Origin: an uncultured Lachnospiraceae bacterium
GTDB lineage: Bacteria > Bacillota > Clostridia > Lachnospirales > Lachnospiraceae
Reading direction: 5' to 3'
Assembly (NCBI GenBank): GCA_947564645.1
Contig: CANOCU010000004.1
Span: 1 to 64,000, forward strand
DNA: 64,000 bases
Shown: positions 8,887-18,230 of the stretch, in pieces
How positions within the stretch are numbered: position 1 is the first letter of the stretch
How the letters are laid out: the number at the start of each line of letters is the position of its first letter
Position numbers and translations under genes: made by a program
Notes under the pieces: model-generated
What the model saw: the letters and a program-made list of their open reading frames with translations, nothing else
The model's database searches: none
What the model was told of the DNA's origin: nothing

Positions 8887-10215
8887 ATGTGTTTTGAGGA
8901 AGATTTTCTCTGGGGCGCGGCCAGTGCGGCTTACCAGATCGAGGGGGCATATGATGAGGACGGCAAGGGCATGGGAATCTGGGATGCGCTGTCGGAGGGG
9001 CACGTGAAGCATGGAGACAACGGAAATGCAGCATGTGACCATTATCACCGCTATCGGGAGGACGTGGCGCTTATGAAGCAGATGCGCCTGAAAGCCTATC
9101 GGTTTTCGGTAAGCTGGCCCAGGATCATGCCCAGGGAGCATATGGTGAATCAGGAGGGGCTGGCATTTTACAGGAATCTGGTCAGAGAACTGCTGGATGC
9201 GGGGATAACGCCCATGTGTACGCTTTATCACTGGAACCTTCCCATGTGGCTGCATGAGAAGGGCGGCTGGCTCTGCGAGGAGATCAGTGACCGTTTTGCA
9301 GAATTTACAAAGATTGTGGTGGATGCCCTGTCGGATCAGGTAGAGATCTGGATAACCATGAACGAGGCTTCTACATTTACCGGGGCAGGCTATCTGGACG
9401 GTATCCATGCACCGTTTGAGCGGTGTGAGCCGGGCTCGCCGGAGCGTCTGGAACGGATGTGCAGGTTGACGAGGAATGTGCTGCTTGCCCACGGAAAGGC
9501 GGCGGAGGTGATCCGGAAGGAGGCGGTGCGCACGCCGCGGGTGGGAATCGCCATGGACGGTATGCTTTGGATGCCCTGGCAGGAATCGGCAGAAGAGATC
9601 GGGAAGGCGCGGAGCATGACGTTTCGGGATGCGGCGGATCAGCATCAGGTGAACTGGTGGATGGACCCCATCATGCGGGGGAATGTGCAGAAGGAACTGT
9701 CGCGGTATATCAGTGCGGACGATCTGAAGATCATTCACCGGCCTGTGGATTTTATGGGGTATAACTGTTATAAGGCCAACAACTACGATGACGGATGGGG
9801 AGAGAATCCGGCAGTTTATCCGGGGCTGCCTAGGACAGCCATGGAGTGGCCCATCACTCCGGATGCGTTGTACTGGGCGGTGCGCTTTTATCATGAGCGC
9901 TATCGTCTGCCGATCCTGATCACGGAAAACGGTATGGCCAATCTGGATTTCGTCATGAGTGACGGCAATGTTCACGATATCCAGCGGATCGAATACCTGA
10001 AAGGGTATTTGAAGGGATTGAAAAGGGCAGTGCAGGAAGGATATCCGGTGATGGGATATCTTTACTGGTCGATCCTGGATAATTTCGAGTGGGCGGAAGG
10101 CTATGATAAGAGGTTTGGACTGATTTATGTGGACTACAGGACGCAGGAGCGGATCCCGAAGGATTCGGCGATCTGGTATGCGGATCTGATCCGGGAGAAC
10201 GGGAAGGGACTTTGA
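8887..10215 (+). CDS. Glycoside hydrolase family 1 beta-glucosidase/6-phospho-beta-glucosidase
   Basis: Retaining beta-glycosidase of 442 aa. The GH1 N-terminal signature FLWGAASAAYQIEGA is present. The acid/base Glu is in WITMNEAS and the nucleophile Glu in LITENGMA. The terminal motif YLYWSILDNFEWAEGYDKRFG is also there. There is no signal peptide, so it acts in the cytoplasm on an imported beta-glucoside. Next to a GPH-type symporter rather than a PTS, an unphosphorylated substrate is more likely, but sequence alone does not settle it. It is the first gene of a GH1, cellulase-like and symporter operon divergent from an AraC regulator. Confidence 0.93.
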   Translation: MCFEEDFLWGAASAAYQIEGAYDEDGKGMGIWDALSEGHVKHGDNGNAACDHYHRYREDVALMKQMRLKAYRFSVSWPRIMPREHMVNQEGLAFYRNLVRELLDAGITPMCTLYHWNLPMWLHEKGGWLCEEISDRFAEFTKIVVDALSDQVEIWITMNEASTFTGAGYLDGIHAPFERCEPGSPERLERMCRLTRNVLLAHGKAAEVIRKEAVRTPRVGIAMDGMLWMPWQESAEEIGKARSMTFRDAADQHQVNWWMDPIMRGNVQKELSRYISADDLKIIHRPVDFMGYNCYKANNYDDGWGENPAVYPGLPRTAMEWPITPDALYWAVRFYHERYRLPILITENGMANLDFVMSDGNVHDIQRIEYLKGYLKGLKRAVQEGYPVMGYLYWSILDNFEWAEGYDKRFGLIYVDYRTQERIPKDSAIWYADLIRENGKGL

Positions 10216-10289
10216 GGGCAGGCGCTGTGGACGGGCAGGGCCGGAACATGGAAAGAAAACGGGACAATGCAACAGAAAGGGGAGCGTTT

Positions 10290-12722
10290 ATGAAGCAGCA
10301 TATCAGAATCCATAAGACAGAGGCAAATAAGGGGGCGCTCAATTATTCACATCTGCTGGATGCGCCGGCAGGAAAGCATGGGTTTGTGCGGACGAGGGGC
10401 GGGCACTTCTACTTCGAAGACGGAACGAGGGCCAGGTTTCTGGGCTTTAATGTGGCGGCCAGATCCAATACGCCGGATCATGAGACGGCGGAGAAGCTGG
10501 CGGAGCGGTTTGCGGGCATGGGGGTCAATGTGATCCGTCTGCATGCGGCAGATGCGCCGATCGGGGAGGAACCCGGCAGCTGGAGCAGCTGTAAGGAGGC
10601 GCCGCTTCTGGATTATGAGAAAGGAAACGGTCGCTCATTTCACCCGGAGGGGCTGGACCGGTTCGACTATTTTGCGGCCCAGTTGAAGAAGCGGGGAATC
10701 TATCTGCATGTCGACCTGATCGTAGCCAGGGACTTTACACAGGGGGACGAACTGGACTATCCGGGAGCTGCCGGGTCCTGTGTGAAAAGGTTTCCCATGT
10801 ACAATAAACGGATGATCGAGCTGCAGAAGGAATATGCAAAACAGCTGTTATGCCATGTAAATCCATATACGGGGCTGGCATTGATCGACGATCCGGCGGT
10901 GATCACGGTACAGATCAACAACGAGGAGTCGGCCATTAAGGGAACCATGGAGACCGATGGACGGGAGGAGATGCAGCCTTACCGGGATGAGGTACAGGTG
11001 CGCTTTAACCATTTCCTGTTGATGAAGTATGGGACGAGAGAGCGGTTGAAGGAGGCTTGGACGCGGGACGGTGTTTGCGCGCTGGGGGAGGAGGAAGATC
11101 CGGCGCAGGGAACCGTACTGGGTGTGGAAGGGAACTTTTACCAGCCGGTGAATGAGCCGGCTGGAGAATGGAACGGTCCTGTCAGTCCGGCCCGGTATGC
11201 GGATTTCATGGAATACGGCATCCGGATGAACAGACAGTTCTATCAGGATATAAAGGATTATCTTCATGCGCTGGGTGTAAAAGTGCCGATCGTGACCAGC
11301 AATCTGGTGGCCGGGGCGGCGGATGTCTATGGTCATATCGACGGTGATCTGATGGAAAACAATAGTTATTTTAATCATCCGCTGATGCCGCTGCAGGAGC
11401 CGGACACCTATCTGGTGGCGGGACCGGCGGAATATGTATCGACCGATCCGTTGACCATGCAGAAGGGGATCGGTTCCATGGCCACGACACTGCTTAGCCT
11501 GGCGTCGGTGGCCATCGTGAAAGGTAAGCCGTTTATGCTCAGCGAGTGGAACGAGTACGGCGAGCATGCTTTTCACTCCACTGCTTTTGTGCATACGATA
11601 GCCTATGCCTGCCTGAATGACTGGGACGGTCTGATCCTGTACAATCACCATACGTCGGAGAAGGGAGATGACCAGCCTGCGGATGAGATCCGGAATATTT
11701 TTGATGTATATAACGATCCGGCGGTGATCTGCCAGTGGGGCTTTATGGCCACCGTCTTTCTGAAAGGACTGGTATCGCCTGCCAGAAACCGTGTGGATGT
11801 AGTCTATACACAGAATGATTTGCGGACACTGCCCAATATGCATGCTATGCCTATGACCTTCTTACCTTATGTGACCGCCATGAGGAACGTCTTTCTGGAC
11901 GGCGGCGATACCTATCAGGGGGATGCGGATGTGGCTGTCAATGCGGGATTCCTGAACGGTGCGGATCTGTCGGAGGCAAAGCACGGTGTCTATTATGCCT
12001 GGTCGCCTTACCGGGACGTTCTGCGCAACTATAAGGATGAGAACCGTCTGCGCAGGGCAGCGGGAGGGACGAAGGAGATCGCGGAAGGCGTTCATTTAGG
12101 AGAGCGGGCACTGGTCTTTGACGACATCGCGAAGATTGCGGGAAGCGGGGACTACAGGCGGTTTGCGGCGCTTGTGGATCAGGCCATGAAGGCATGGGGC
12201 GTGATGCCGGAAGGCACCGGCCTGGTGGATGGCAGGCTGATATCGGATACGGGAGAGATCTGTTTTGATCCGCAGCATGCGAAATATGAGGTGCATACGC
12301 CATACTGCGCTTATTTCAGCGGTGCGCCGGATGATAAGATCTGCCTTGGGGATCGGATCGAGGTGCGGGCAGAGAATGACCGGATCTCCCTGGCGCTGCT
12401 TCCGGTGGGAGAAGGAACGCTTGCCGGGGCCGGTGAATATGTTCTGACGGCTATGGGTGCTACGGGTATGGATGAGACGACGTATGAGCGTGGGCCGGAA
12501 CTGATGGGGATTCCTTTTACGGCAGTGAAGTTTAGGGGGAAATTATATGCGGAGACGCTGGAGGGCAGTCTGCTTGTCAGGGCCGGTAAGGCAACGCTGC
12601 GGGCGCTTAACCCGGTGGGCGAGGTGATCGGAGAGATTCCGGGAAGAGGAACGGCGGAAGGCATCCGGTTTGCGATGACGGGAGAATTGCCCGGGATACA
12701 GTATCATCTGCAGATTGAATAG
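10290..12722 (+). CDS. Cellulase-superfamily (clan GH-A) glycoside hydrolase, 810 aa
   Basis: Cytoplasmic hydrolase of GH5-like fold; no signal peptide. Start ATG 10290 has AAAGGGGAGCG upstream; an ATG-like extension at 10212 overlapping the GH1 stop lacks that. The barrel begins RFLGFNVAARSNTP, with VNVIRLHAADAP and LHVDLIVARDF. The likely acid/base is the Glu pair in VQINNEES and the likely nucleophile is in FMLSEWNEYGE, followed by a beta-rich C-terminal region of about 250 residues. The exact GH family and substrate cannot be assigned. Its place between GH1 and a symporter suggests action on imported plant-derived glycosides. Confidence 0.8.
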   Translation: MKQHIRIHKTEANKGALNYSHLLDAPAGKHGFVRTRGGHFYFEDGTRARFLGFNVAARSNTPDHETAEKLAERFAGMGVNVIRLHAADAPIGEEPGSWSSCKEAPLLDYEKGNGRSFHPEGLDRFDYFAAQLKKRGIYLHVDLIVARDFTQGDELDYPGAAGSCVKRFPMYNKRMIELQKEYAKQLLCHVNPYTGLALIDDPAVITVQINNEESAIKGTMETDGREEMQPYRDEVQVRFNHFLLMKYGTRERLKEAWTRDGVCALGEEEDPAQGTVLGVEGNFYQPVNEPAGEWNGPVSPARYADFMEYGIRMNRQFYQDIKDYLHALGVKVPIVTSNLVAGAADVYGHIDGDLMENNSYFNHPLMPLQEPDTYLVAGPAEYVSTDPLTMQKGIGSMATTLLSLASVAIVKGKPFMLSEWNEYGEHAFHSTAFVHTIAYACLNDWDGLILYNHHTSEKGDDQPADEIRNIFDVYNDPAVICQWGFMATVFLKGLVSPARNRVDVVYTQNDLRTLPNMHAMPMTFLPYVTAMRNVFLDGGDTYQGDADVAVNAGFLNGADLSEAKHGVYYAWSPYRDVLRNYKDENRLRRAAGGTKEIAEGVHLGERALVFDDIAKIAGSGDYRRFAALVDQAMKAWGVMPEGTGLVDGRLISDTGEICFDPQHAKYEVHTPYCAYFSGAPDDKICLGDRIEVRAENDRISLALLPVGEGTLAGAGEYVLTAMGATGMDETTYERGPELMGIPFTAVKFRGKLYAETLEGSLLVRAGKATLRALNPVGEVIGEIPGRGTAEGIRFAMTGELPGIQYHLQIE

Positions 12723-12829
12723 AAATCTGTAATATTAAATTTATATGTGTAATCATAAAGACTTACGACGTGGTAAGCTGTCAGCATAAGAGAGAAGCAT
12801 TGTATCAGTGGGAAAGGAGAGAAGGTAAA

Positions 12830-14245
12830 ATGAGTAAGAAAGAGACGACAGTCCGTTATGATGCGGACGGCGCAAGACGGGTTATGCGCAAGAGAGATTA
12901 CCTGGCCGATTTCGGCGGTCAGTTTGGTTTGGGCGTGATGGCGAATCTGGTAGGGCAGCTGACCTACTTCTACACCGATAAGGTGGGGCTTGCCGTGGGC
13001 GGTGTGGGAATCGTGATGATGATCGCTAAAGTGCTCGATGCTTTCACGGATGTGATCGTGGGCAATATGGTCGATCATTCGAAGGGCGGCAATAAGAAAT
13101 ATTATACCTGGATGCTGCGCATGGCCGTTCCGGCAGCCGCGGTCATCATCATGATGTTTACGGTACCGGCACAGGCCGGGCAGATGCCGGCGCTGCTCTA
13201 CGCTCTGGTCACAAACCTGCTGCTGACGGCAGTGATCTATACGATGATCGCAACACCTTTCGGCGCGGTGATGATCGTCCGTACCAACAGCCAGAGTGAA
13301 CGCAGCAGCATGGGTGTGTGGCGTGCGGTGGGTAATTACGGGGCAGGTATGGTGGTGGCGATCGCCACGATCCCGGTCACAAACCTTCTGGGAGGCACCC
13401 AGAGCGCCTGGATCAAATATGGAGCGGTCCTGGCGGCGATTGTCCTGCTGCTTTTCCTGCTCTGCTACAATAATGGCAGAAAGGCGAAATTTGCATCGGA
13501 GTTCACACAGGAGGAGGCTTCCGGAGCAGAGGAGCAGGAGGAAGAGCCGGTGCCCTTCGGCGAAGCCATGGGGATGCTGTTCCACAATAAGTACTGGGTC
13601 ATTGTATTGTTGTTCAATCTGATAACAAGTGTTACGACAGGTGTGGCTGCATCTTCCGGCACCTATTACTGCAAGTGGATCTTCGGGAATGACAATCTGG
13701 TCGGTCTGCTCGGCGCGGCGGGAATGCTGGCGACGGTAGTCGGATTCGCGGTCTCTAAGCCGGTCATTTCCAGGCTGGGTGTGCAGAAGACGATCTATGC
13801 GGGACTGCTTGGCGCAGCAGTTACCGCGGCGGTACGATGCGCATTGCCCACGAATTTCGTGATCTATACGGTATGCAGTCTGGTGGGAAGCCTGATCCAG
13901 ATTCCGCTGATGTGCCTGTACGGCGTGTTGACGGCCATGGCAGTGGATTATAATGAGTGGAAGTACGATAAGAAGTTGGTGGCAATGTCCGGCGGCACCA
14001 TCGGCTTCGGCAGTAAGGTGGGCAACGGACTGGGGTCCGTGATCTTAAGCCTGTTCCTGACGCTTGGCGCATACGATGCGACTTTGGAGGCGGCGACCAC
14101 TTCCATGCGATATTCTATTTACGGATTTTCCAATTATCTGCCGCTGGTGATCAATGTGGTCATGTTCCTTATCTTCACAAAGTTCGATCTGGAGAAGAAA
14201 CTGCCGCAGATGCGGGCGGAAGTGGCGGCCAGAAGAGAGAAATAA
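12830..14245 (+). CDS. GPH-family sugar/glycoside:cation symporter (MFS)
   Basis: Membrane protein of 471 aa with about twelve hydrophobic segments. The cytoplasmic start KRDYLADFGGQFG and the loop FTDVIVGNMVDHSKGG are characteristic of glycoside-pentoside-hexuronide:cation symporters (MelB/XynP/UidB relatives). A second conserved loop reads YGVLTAMAVDYNEWKYDK. The start was set at 12830, where GGAAAGGAGAGAAGGT precedes ATG. It ends 6 bp from the convergent macrodomain gene. Operon context suggests it imports the glycoside cleaved by the two upstream hydrolases. Confidence 0.9.
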   Translation: MSKKETTVRYDADGARRVMRKRDYLADFGGQFGLGVMANLVGQLTYFYTDKVGLAVGGVGIVMMIAKVLDAFTDVIVGNMVDHSKGGNKKYYTWMLRMAVPAAAVIIMMFTVPAQAGQMPALLYALVTNLLLTAVIYTMIATPFGAVMIVRTNSQSERSSMGVWRAVGNYGAGMVVAIATIPVTNLLGGTQSAWIKYGAVLAAIVLLLFLLCYNNGRKAKFASEFTQEEASGAEEQEEEPVPFGEAMGMLFHNKYWVIVLLFNLITSVTTGVAASSGTYYCKWIFGNDNLVGLLGAAGMLATVVGFAVSKPVISRLGVQKTIYAGLLGAAVTAAVRCALPTNFVIYTVCSLVGSLIQIPLMCLYGVLTAMAVDYNEWKYDKKLVAMSGGTIGFGSKVGNGLGSVILSLFLTLGAYDATLEAATTSMRYSIYGFSNYLPLVINVVMFLIFTKFDLEKKLPQMRAEVAARREK

Positions 14246-14251
14246 GGTAGT

Positions 14252-15031
14252 TTATCCGAGTATTCTCTCGTAGATGTCATAGTCTTCCTGTTTGAACACA
14301 TTGAAGACCACTCTCTCTATCCTTTCGTCCGTCTGCAGGAGACCGGAGACTGTCCGTACGGCAATTTCAGCCGCGTCCTTCTGCGGAAAATGAAATTCTC
14401 CCGTGGAAATGCAGCAGAACGCAATGCTTTTAAGACCATGATCCGCGGCGAGCTCCATACAGGACCGATAACAGTCCGCAAGCTGTCGGCAGTGCTGTTT
14501 CGTAAGCTGCCCGTGCACGATCGGTCCCACTGTATGCAGGACAAAACGGCATGGGAGATTAAAAGCAGGCGTGATCTTTGCTTTTCCGGTCGGTTCGTCA
14601 TAGCCTTGCTTTGTCATCAGCTCATCGCAGGCCAAACGCAGCTGGATACCGCTGACGCTGTGAATGATGTTGTCCACGCAGGAGTGGCAGGGGATGAAAC
14701 AACCCCTCAATGCGCTGTTGGCGGCATTTACGATCGCATCCACCTTTAATGTGGTAATGTCTCCGCGCCAGAGGATCAGCTTGTGATTGACAGGAGATAC
14801 GGGCAGACAGTCGCTGTCGGTAATTCCTTTATCCGCAACCTCTGTACGCAGATATTCGTCCTGTATGCTTAGAAATTCTTTCCCGATCGGATGGGGCGGG
14901 CGTAGATTCATAAGGCTCCTGAGAAGAAGTTTCTGTTCTTCGATATGGTCCGGAATTTCCAGATCCTTGTATTGCGGCAGCTCCGCCAGAAGCTCTCTGA
15001 TCAGATAGAGTCTTTTCTCGTTGTGTGTCAT
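14252..15031 (-). CDS. Zn-type macrodomain protein (protein-ADP-ribose hydrolase)
   Basis: Predicted to remove ADP-ribose from proteins. A ~80-residue helical N-terminal segment precedes a macrodomain. That domain shows WRGDITTLKVDAIVNAANS, then the zinc-binding region GCFIPCHSCVDNIIHSVSG with its Cys/His cluster, and the phosphate loop CCISTGEFHFPQKDAAEIA. This layout matches the Zn-macro class found beside sirtuin ADP-ribosyltransferases in Firmicutes. No sirtuin, lipoylation or glycine-cleavage gene is adjacent here. Length 259 aa is normal. A truncated paralog with its own upstream region lies at 20158-20387. Convergent with the symporter. Confidence 0.88.
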   Translation of the reverse strand: MTHNEKRLYLIRELLAELPQYKDLEIPDHIEEQKLLLRSLMNLRPPHPIGKEFLSIQDEYLRTEVADKGITDSDCLPVSPVNHKLILWRGDITTLKVDAIVNAANSALRGCFIPCHSCVDNIIHSVSGIQLRLACDELMTKQGYDEPTGKAKITPAFNLPCRFVLHTVGPIVHGQLTKQHCRQLADCYRSCMELAADHGLKSIAFCCISTGEFHFPQKDAAEIAVRTVSGLLQTDERIERVVFNVFKQEDYDIYERILG

Positions 15032-15165
15032 GGCGTCCTCCTTCTATGGATTGATTGTATTTTGCCGCAGTCAGTGCGGCAGTTGTGAGAGTTTGAACGA
15101 CCGGTTATCGTTACACTGTAAGATTATCATAGATCCGTTAAGGCAAAACGTAAAGTGCGCATTTT
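14805..15165 (-). repeat. Duplicated block, copy 1 (5' half and upstream of macrodomain gene)
   Basis: The first ~77 codons of the macrodomain gene plus ~130 bp upstream are repeated at about 20158-20515 in the same orientation. Shared non-coding pieces include CAGTCAGTGCGGCAG and AACGTAAAGT.CGCA. The coding part is about 84% identical as protein. Confidence 0.8.
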
Positions 15166-15319
15166 ATTTCAGGATAAATATTTTACCAGGTGTGAGTGGC
15201 GATCCATAAAATGCAGCCTTTAATCTGTAATCCATTTGGTTTCGGAAGGGTTACAATAGTTACGATGCAGCGTTATCATAATATCTTGACATGGCACAAA
15301 AGGAAGGAGCAGGGCAGAA

Positions 15320-18121
15320 ATGATGAGACTATATGATTTCAAGGTGGAATACAGGGAAAATCCAGCCGGACTGGCGGTAAAAGTTCCGCGGTTTTCCTGG
15401 AAACTGGAGGCAGGGCAGCATAACACGGTGCAGCGCGCCTATCGGCTCTGCATCCGGTGTGCGGGAAGGAAAAGCGTGCCTCCTTTTACGGGTATCTGTA
15501 CTGAAGAAGGAGAGGGGGTGCAAGTATGGGACAGCGGCAGAGTGGAGAGCGGCCGGTCGGTGCTGGTTCCCTATGCGGGGGAAGCGCTGGAAGAGGAGAG
15601 CCGGTATGAGGTAGAATTGACCGTGGAGGATAATCACGGCAACAGAGCCGCGGCGGCGGCCTGGTTTGAGACGGGTATCTTTGATCCTCAGCGGTTTCGG
15701 GCGCAGATGATCACCCATGACCTGTCGGCGGAGGAGACGGCCTGTCCGGTCTTTTACCGGACATTTTCGCTGCGCGGGCCGGTGAAGAAGGCGTGTATCT
15801 ATGCGACGGCGCACGGCGTTTATGAACTGTATCTGAACGGCGGCAGGGTAGGGGACGCTTATATGGCGCCGGGGTGGACCAGCTATCATAAGCGTCTGCA
15901 GTATCAATACTATGATATTACGGAATATCTGCGGGAAGAGAACAGGGTCGGGATGTGCGTGGGGAACGGCTGGTATAAAGGTATCTTAAGCTTCGACTGT
16001 AAGCCGAACCGCTATGGAGACCGGGTGGCGGCTTTTGCCGAGATCCATATCTGGTATGCGGACGGGACGAAGGAAGTCGTGGCTACGGACGAAACCTGGA
16101 AGGTGCAGACCGGCGCCATCCGCTACAGCGAGATCTATATGGGAGAGACGCAGGACACGAACAGTCCGGAAATCCGGGAAGCGGCGGTGCGAACAGTGTC
16201 TTTTGACAAGGCGGTGCTGACGGCGCAGGAGAATGAGCCGGTGCGGGTGACGCAGCGGATAGCGGCCGGAGAAGTGTTCACGGATCCGCAGGGCAATACG
16301 GTGGTGGACTTCGGTCAGAATATCACCGGACTGGTGGAGGTGAAGATCCGGGGAAGGAAGGGGCAGAAGATTTGCATTCATCATGCGGAAGCATTGGACC
16401 GGGACGGCGTCTTCTATCCGGATACGCTGCGCACCGCCATCTCTCACGATACGTATATTCTGAACGGGCAGGAACAGGTATTGATGCCTCACTTTACTTT
16501 TCACGGCTTCCGCTATATCGCCGTGGACGGTGTGGAGGAGGTAAAGAAAGAGATGTTCACGGCCTGCGTGATGCATTCGGATATGGAGAAGACCGGTAGC
16601 TTTGTCTGTTCCAACGAGAAGGTGAACCGCCTGCAGAGCAATATCAGCTGGAGCCTGCGTGATAATTTCTTCGATATTCCGTCGGACTGTCCGCAGCGGG
16701 ACGAGCGGCTGGGCTGGATGGGAGATGCGCAGGTGTTCTCCTGGACGGCGGCTTTTAACCGCAATACGGCGCTGTTTTTTACAAAATGGATGCGGGATGT
16801 GGCGGCGGAATCTTCGCTGGAAAAGGGTGTGCCCCATGTGGTGCCGGACATCCAGGGCACCTACAGTTCGGCGGCGTGGAGCGATGCGGCGGTCATCATT
16901 CCGTGGGTGGTCTATCAGACCTATGGGGATGTGCGGATCCTGGAGGAGTCCTGGCAGTGTATGCATGAGTGGGTGGATTATATTGCGGATAAGACCAATG
17001 AGAACGGCCTGTGGATGACCAACTACCAGTACGGCGACTGGCTGGCGCTGGACCGGGAGGAGGGTGAGAGCAGTGTGGGAGCCACGGACGTATATCTGGT
17101 GGCAAACGCCTGTTATCTTTATGTCACGGACCTGGTGCGGCGCACAGCCAGGGTGCTGGGAAAAAGGGAAGAAGAGCAGTTTTATCAGGCGCTGTATGAG
17201 CGGACGCTTGCATCCTTCCGGGAAGAGTATTATACGGCAAGAGGGCGTATCGTCAGCGAGACGCAGACCGGCTGCGTGCTGTCTTTGCATTTTCACCTGG
17301 CCAGGGAGAAGGACCGGCAGCGGATCCTGCAGGCGCTTATGGAGAATATTGAGAACCATAAGAATCATCTGACCACCGGATTCGTGGGCACGCCGTATCT
17401 GTGCCACGCGTTGTCGGACAACGGCGCCCACGACCTGGCAGGGCTTCTTTTCCTGCGGGAAGATTATCCTTCCTGGCTCTATGCGGTGAAGATGGGAGCG
17501 ACGACGGTCTGGGAGCGGTGGAACGGTATTTATCCGGACGGCACCATGCCGCATCCGGGATTAAATTCCATGAACCACTATGCCAACGGTGCGGTCGGTG
17601 ACTGGATGTACCGGAAGATCGGCGGGATCAATCAACTGGAGGCCGGTTACCGCAGATTTTACATAAGGCCTATGTTTGTCAGGGGCATTGAGGAGGCGAG
17701 GACGGAACTGGAAACGCCTTACGGGAAGATCGTGTCCGCGTGGACCTGCCGAGACCGGAAGATCCGCGTGGAAGTAAGCGTGCCTGCCAATACGACGGCG
17801 TTAGTCTATCTGCCGGAGAGAGCGGATGTGCAGGAGGTGGGCTCCGGCGATTATGTCTACGAATATGACACGGAGACCAGTCTGAGAGAACTACAGTTTA
17901 GTCTGGATAATACCCTGGGGGAGATTATGGAAGAACCGCTGGGGAAACAGATGCTTGACCGGATGGTCCCGGAACTGATGGCCAATCCGATGATCGAGTA
18001 TGCGAAACGGATGACGCTGGCGGAAGGCATCAGCTCTGCGCCGGAGATCCGGGCAGTCTATGAGGCAGTACTACAGGCGCTGAATGCGCAGACGCAGTCG
18101 GCAATATCCACAGAGAGGTAA
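15320..18121 (+). CDS. Glycoside hydrolase family 78 alpha-L-rhamnosidase
   Basis: Inverting enzyme releasing terminal alpha-L-rhamnose, 933 aa. Domain order matches GH78: an N-terminal Ig-like domain (from residue 3), two beta domains with YELYLNGGRVGDAYMAPGWT, then the (alpha/alpha)6 barrel. The barrel motif DCPQRDERLGWMGDAQVF carries the catalytic acid region, and ATTVWERWNGIYPDG supplies a further conserved Glu. A C-terminal beta-sandwich follows. There is no signal peptide, so it is intracellular and acts on imported rhamnosides. The Shine-Dalgarno AAAGGAAGGAGCAGG precedes the start. It is followed 110 bp later by a decayed GH3 gene that probably formed an operon with it. Confidence 0.93.
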   Translation: MMRLYDFKVEYRENPAGLAVKVPRFSWKLEAGQHNTVQRAYRLCIRCAGRKSVPPFTGICTEEGEGVQVWDSGRVESGRSVLVPYAGEALEEESRYEVELTVEDNHGNRAAAAAWFETGIFDPQRFRAQMITHDLSAEETACPVFYRTFSLRGPVKKACIYATAHGVYELYLNGGRVGDAYMAPGWTSYHKRLQYQYYDITEYLREENRVGMCVGNGWYKGILSFDCKPNRYGDRVAAFAEIHIWYADGTKEVVATDETWKVQTGAIRYSEIYMGETQDTNSPEIREAAVRTVSFDKAVLTAQENEPVRVTQRIAAGEVFTDPQGNTVVDFGQNITGLVEVKIRGRKGQKICIHHAEALDRDGVFYPDTLRTAISHDTYILNGQEQVLMPHFTFHGFRYIAVDGVEEVKKEMFTACVMHSDMEKTGSFVCSNEKVNRLQSNISWSLRDNFFDIPSDCPQRDERLGWMGDAQVFSWTAAFNRNTALFFTKWMRDVAAESSLEKGVPHVVPDIQGTYSSAAWSDAAVIIPWVVYQTYGDVRILEESWQCMHEWVDYIADKTNENGLWMTNYQYGDWLALDREEGESSVGATDVYLVANACYLYVTDLVRRTARVLGKREEEQFYQALYERTLASFREEYYTARGRIVSETQTGCVLSLHFHLAREKDRQRILQALMENIENHKNHLTTGFVGTPYLCHALSDNGAHDLAGLLFLREDYPSWLYAVKMGATTVWERWNGIYPDGTMPHPGLNSMNHYANGAVGDWMYRKIGGINQLEAGYRRFYIRPMFVRGIEEARTELETPYGKIVSAWTCRDRKIRVEVSVPANTTALVYLPERADVQEVGSGDYVYEYDTETSLRELQFSLDNTLGEIMEEPLGKQMLDRMVPELMANPMIEYAKRMTLAEGISSAPEIRAVYEAVLQALNAQTQSAISTER

Positions 18122-18230
18122 CAGTAATAACAGGCCTGGCAGTATGGAAAAAGGAAGTGCGATGGGATCGTACAGAGGGAGAATGAAGACAGCATGTTAT
18201 AGTACGCAGAAAGGATCTTAGGAGAAGGAA

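Noticed and set aside
8770-10272. 500-codon minus-strand frame opposite the GH1 gene.
   Set aside because: High G+C antisense shadow of an unmistakable GH1 sequence, rich in Pro/Arg/His.
15986-17554. 522-codon minus-strand frame inside the rhamnosidase gene.
   Set aside because: Antisense shadow; no start signals and no family features.
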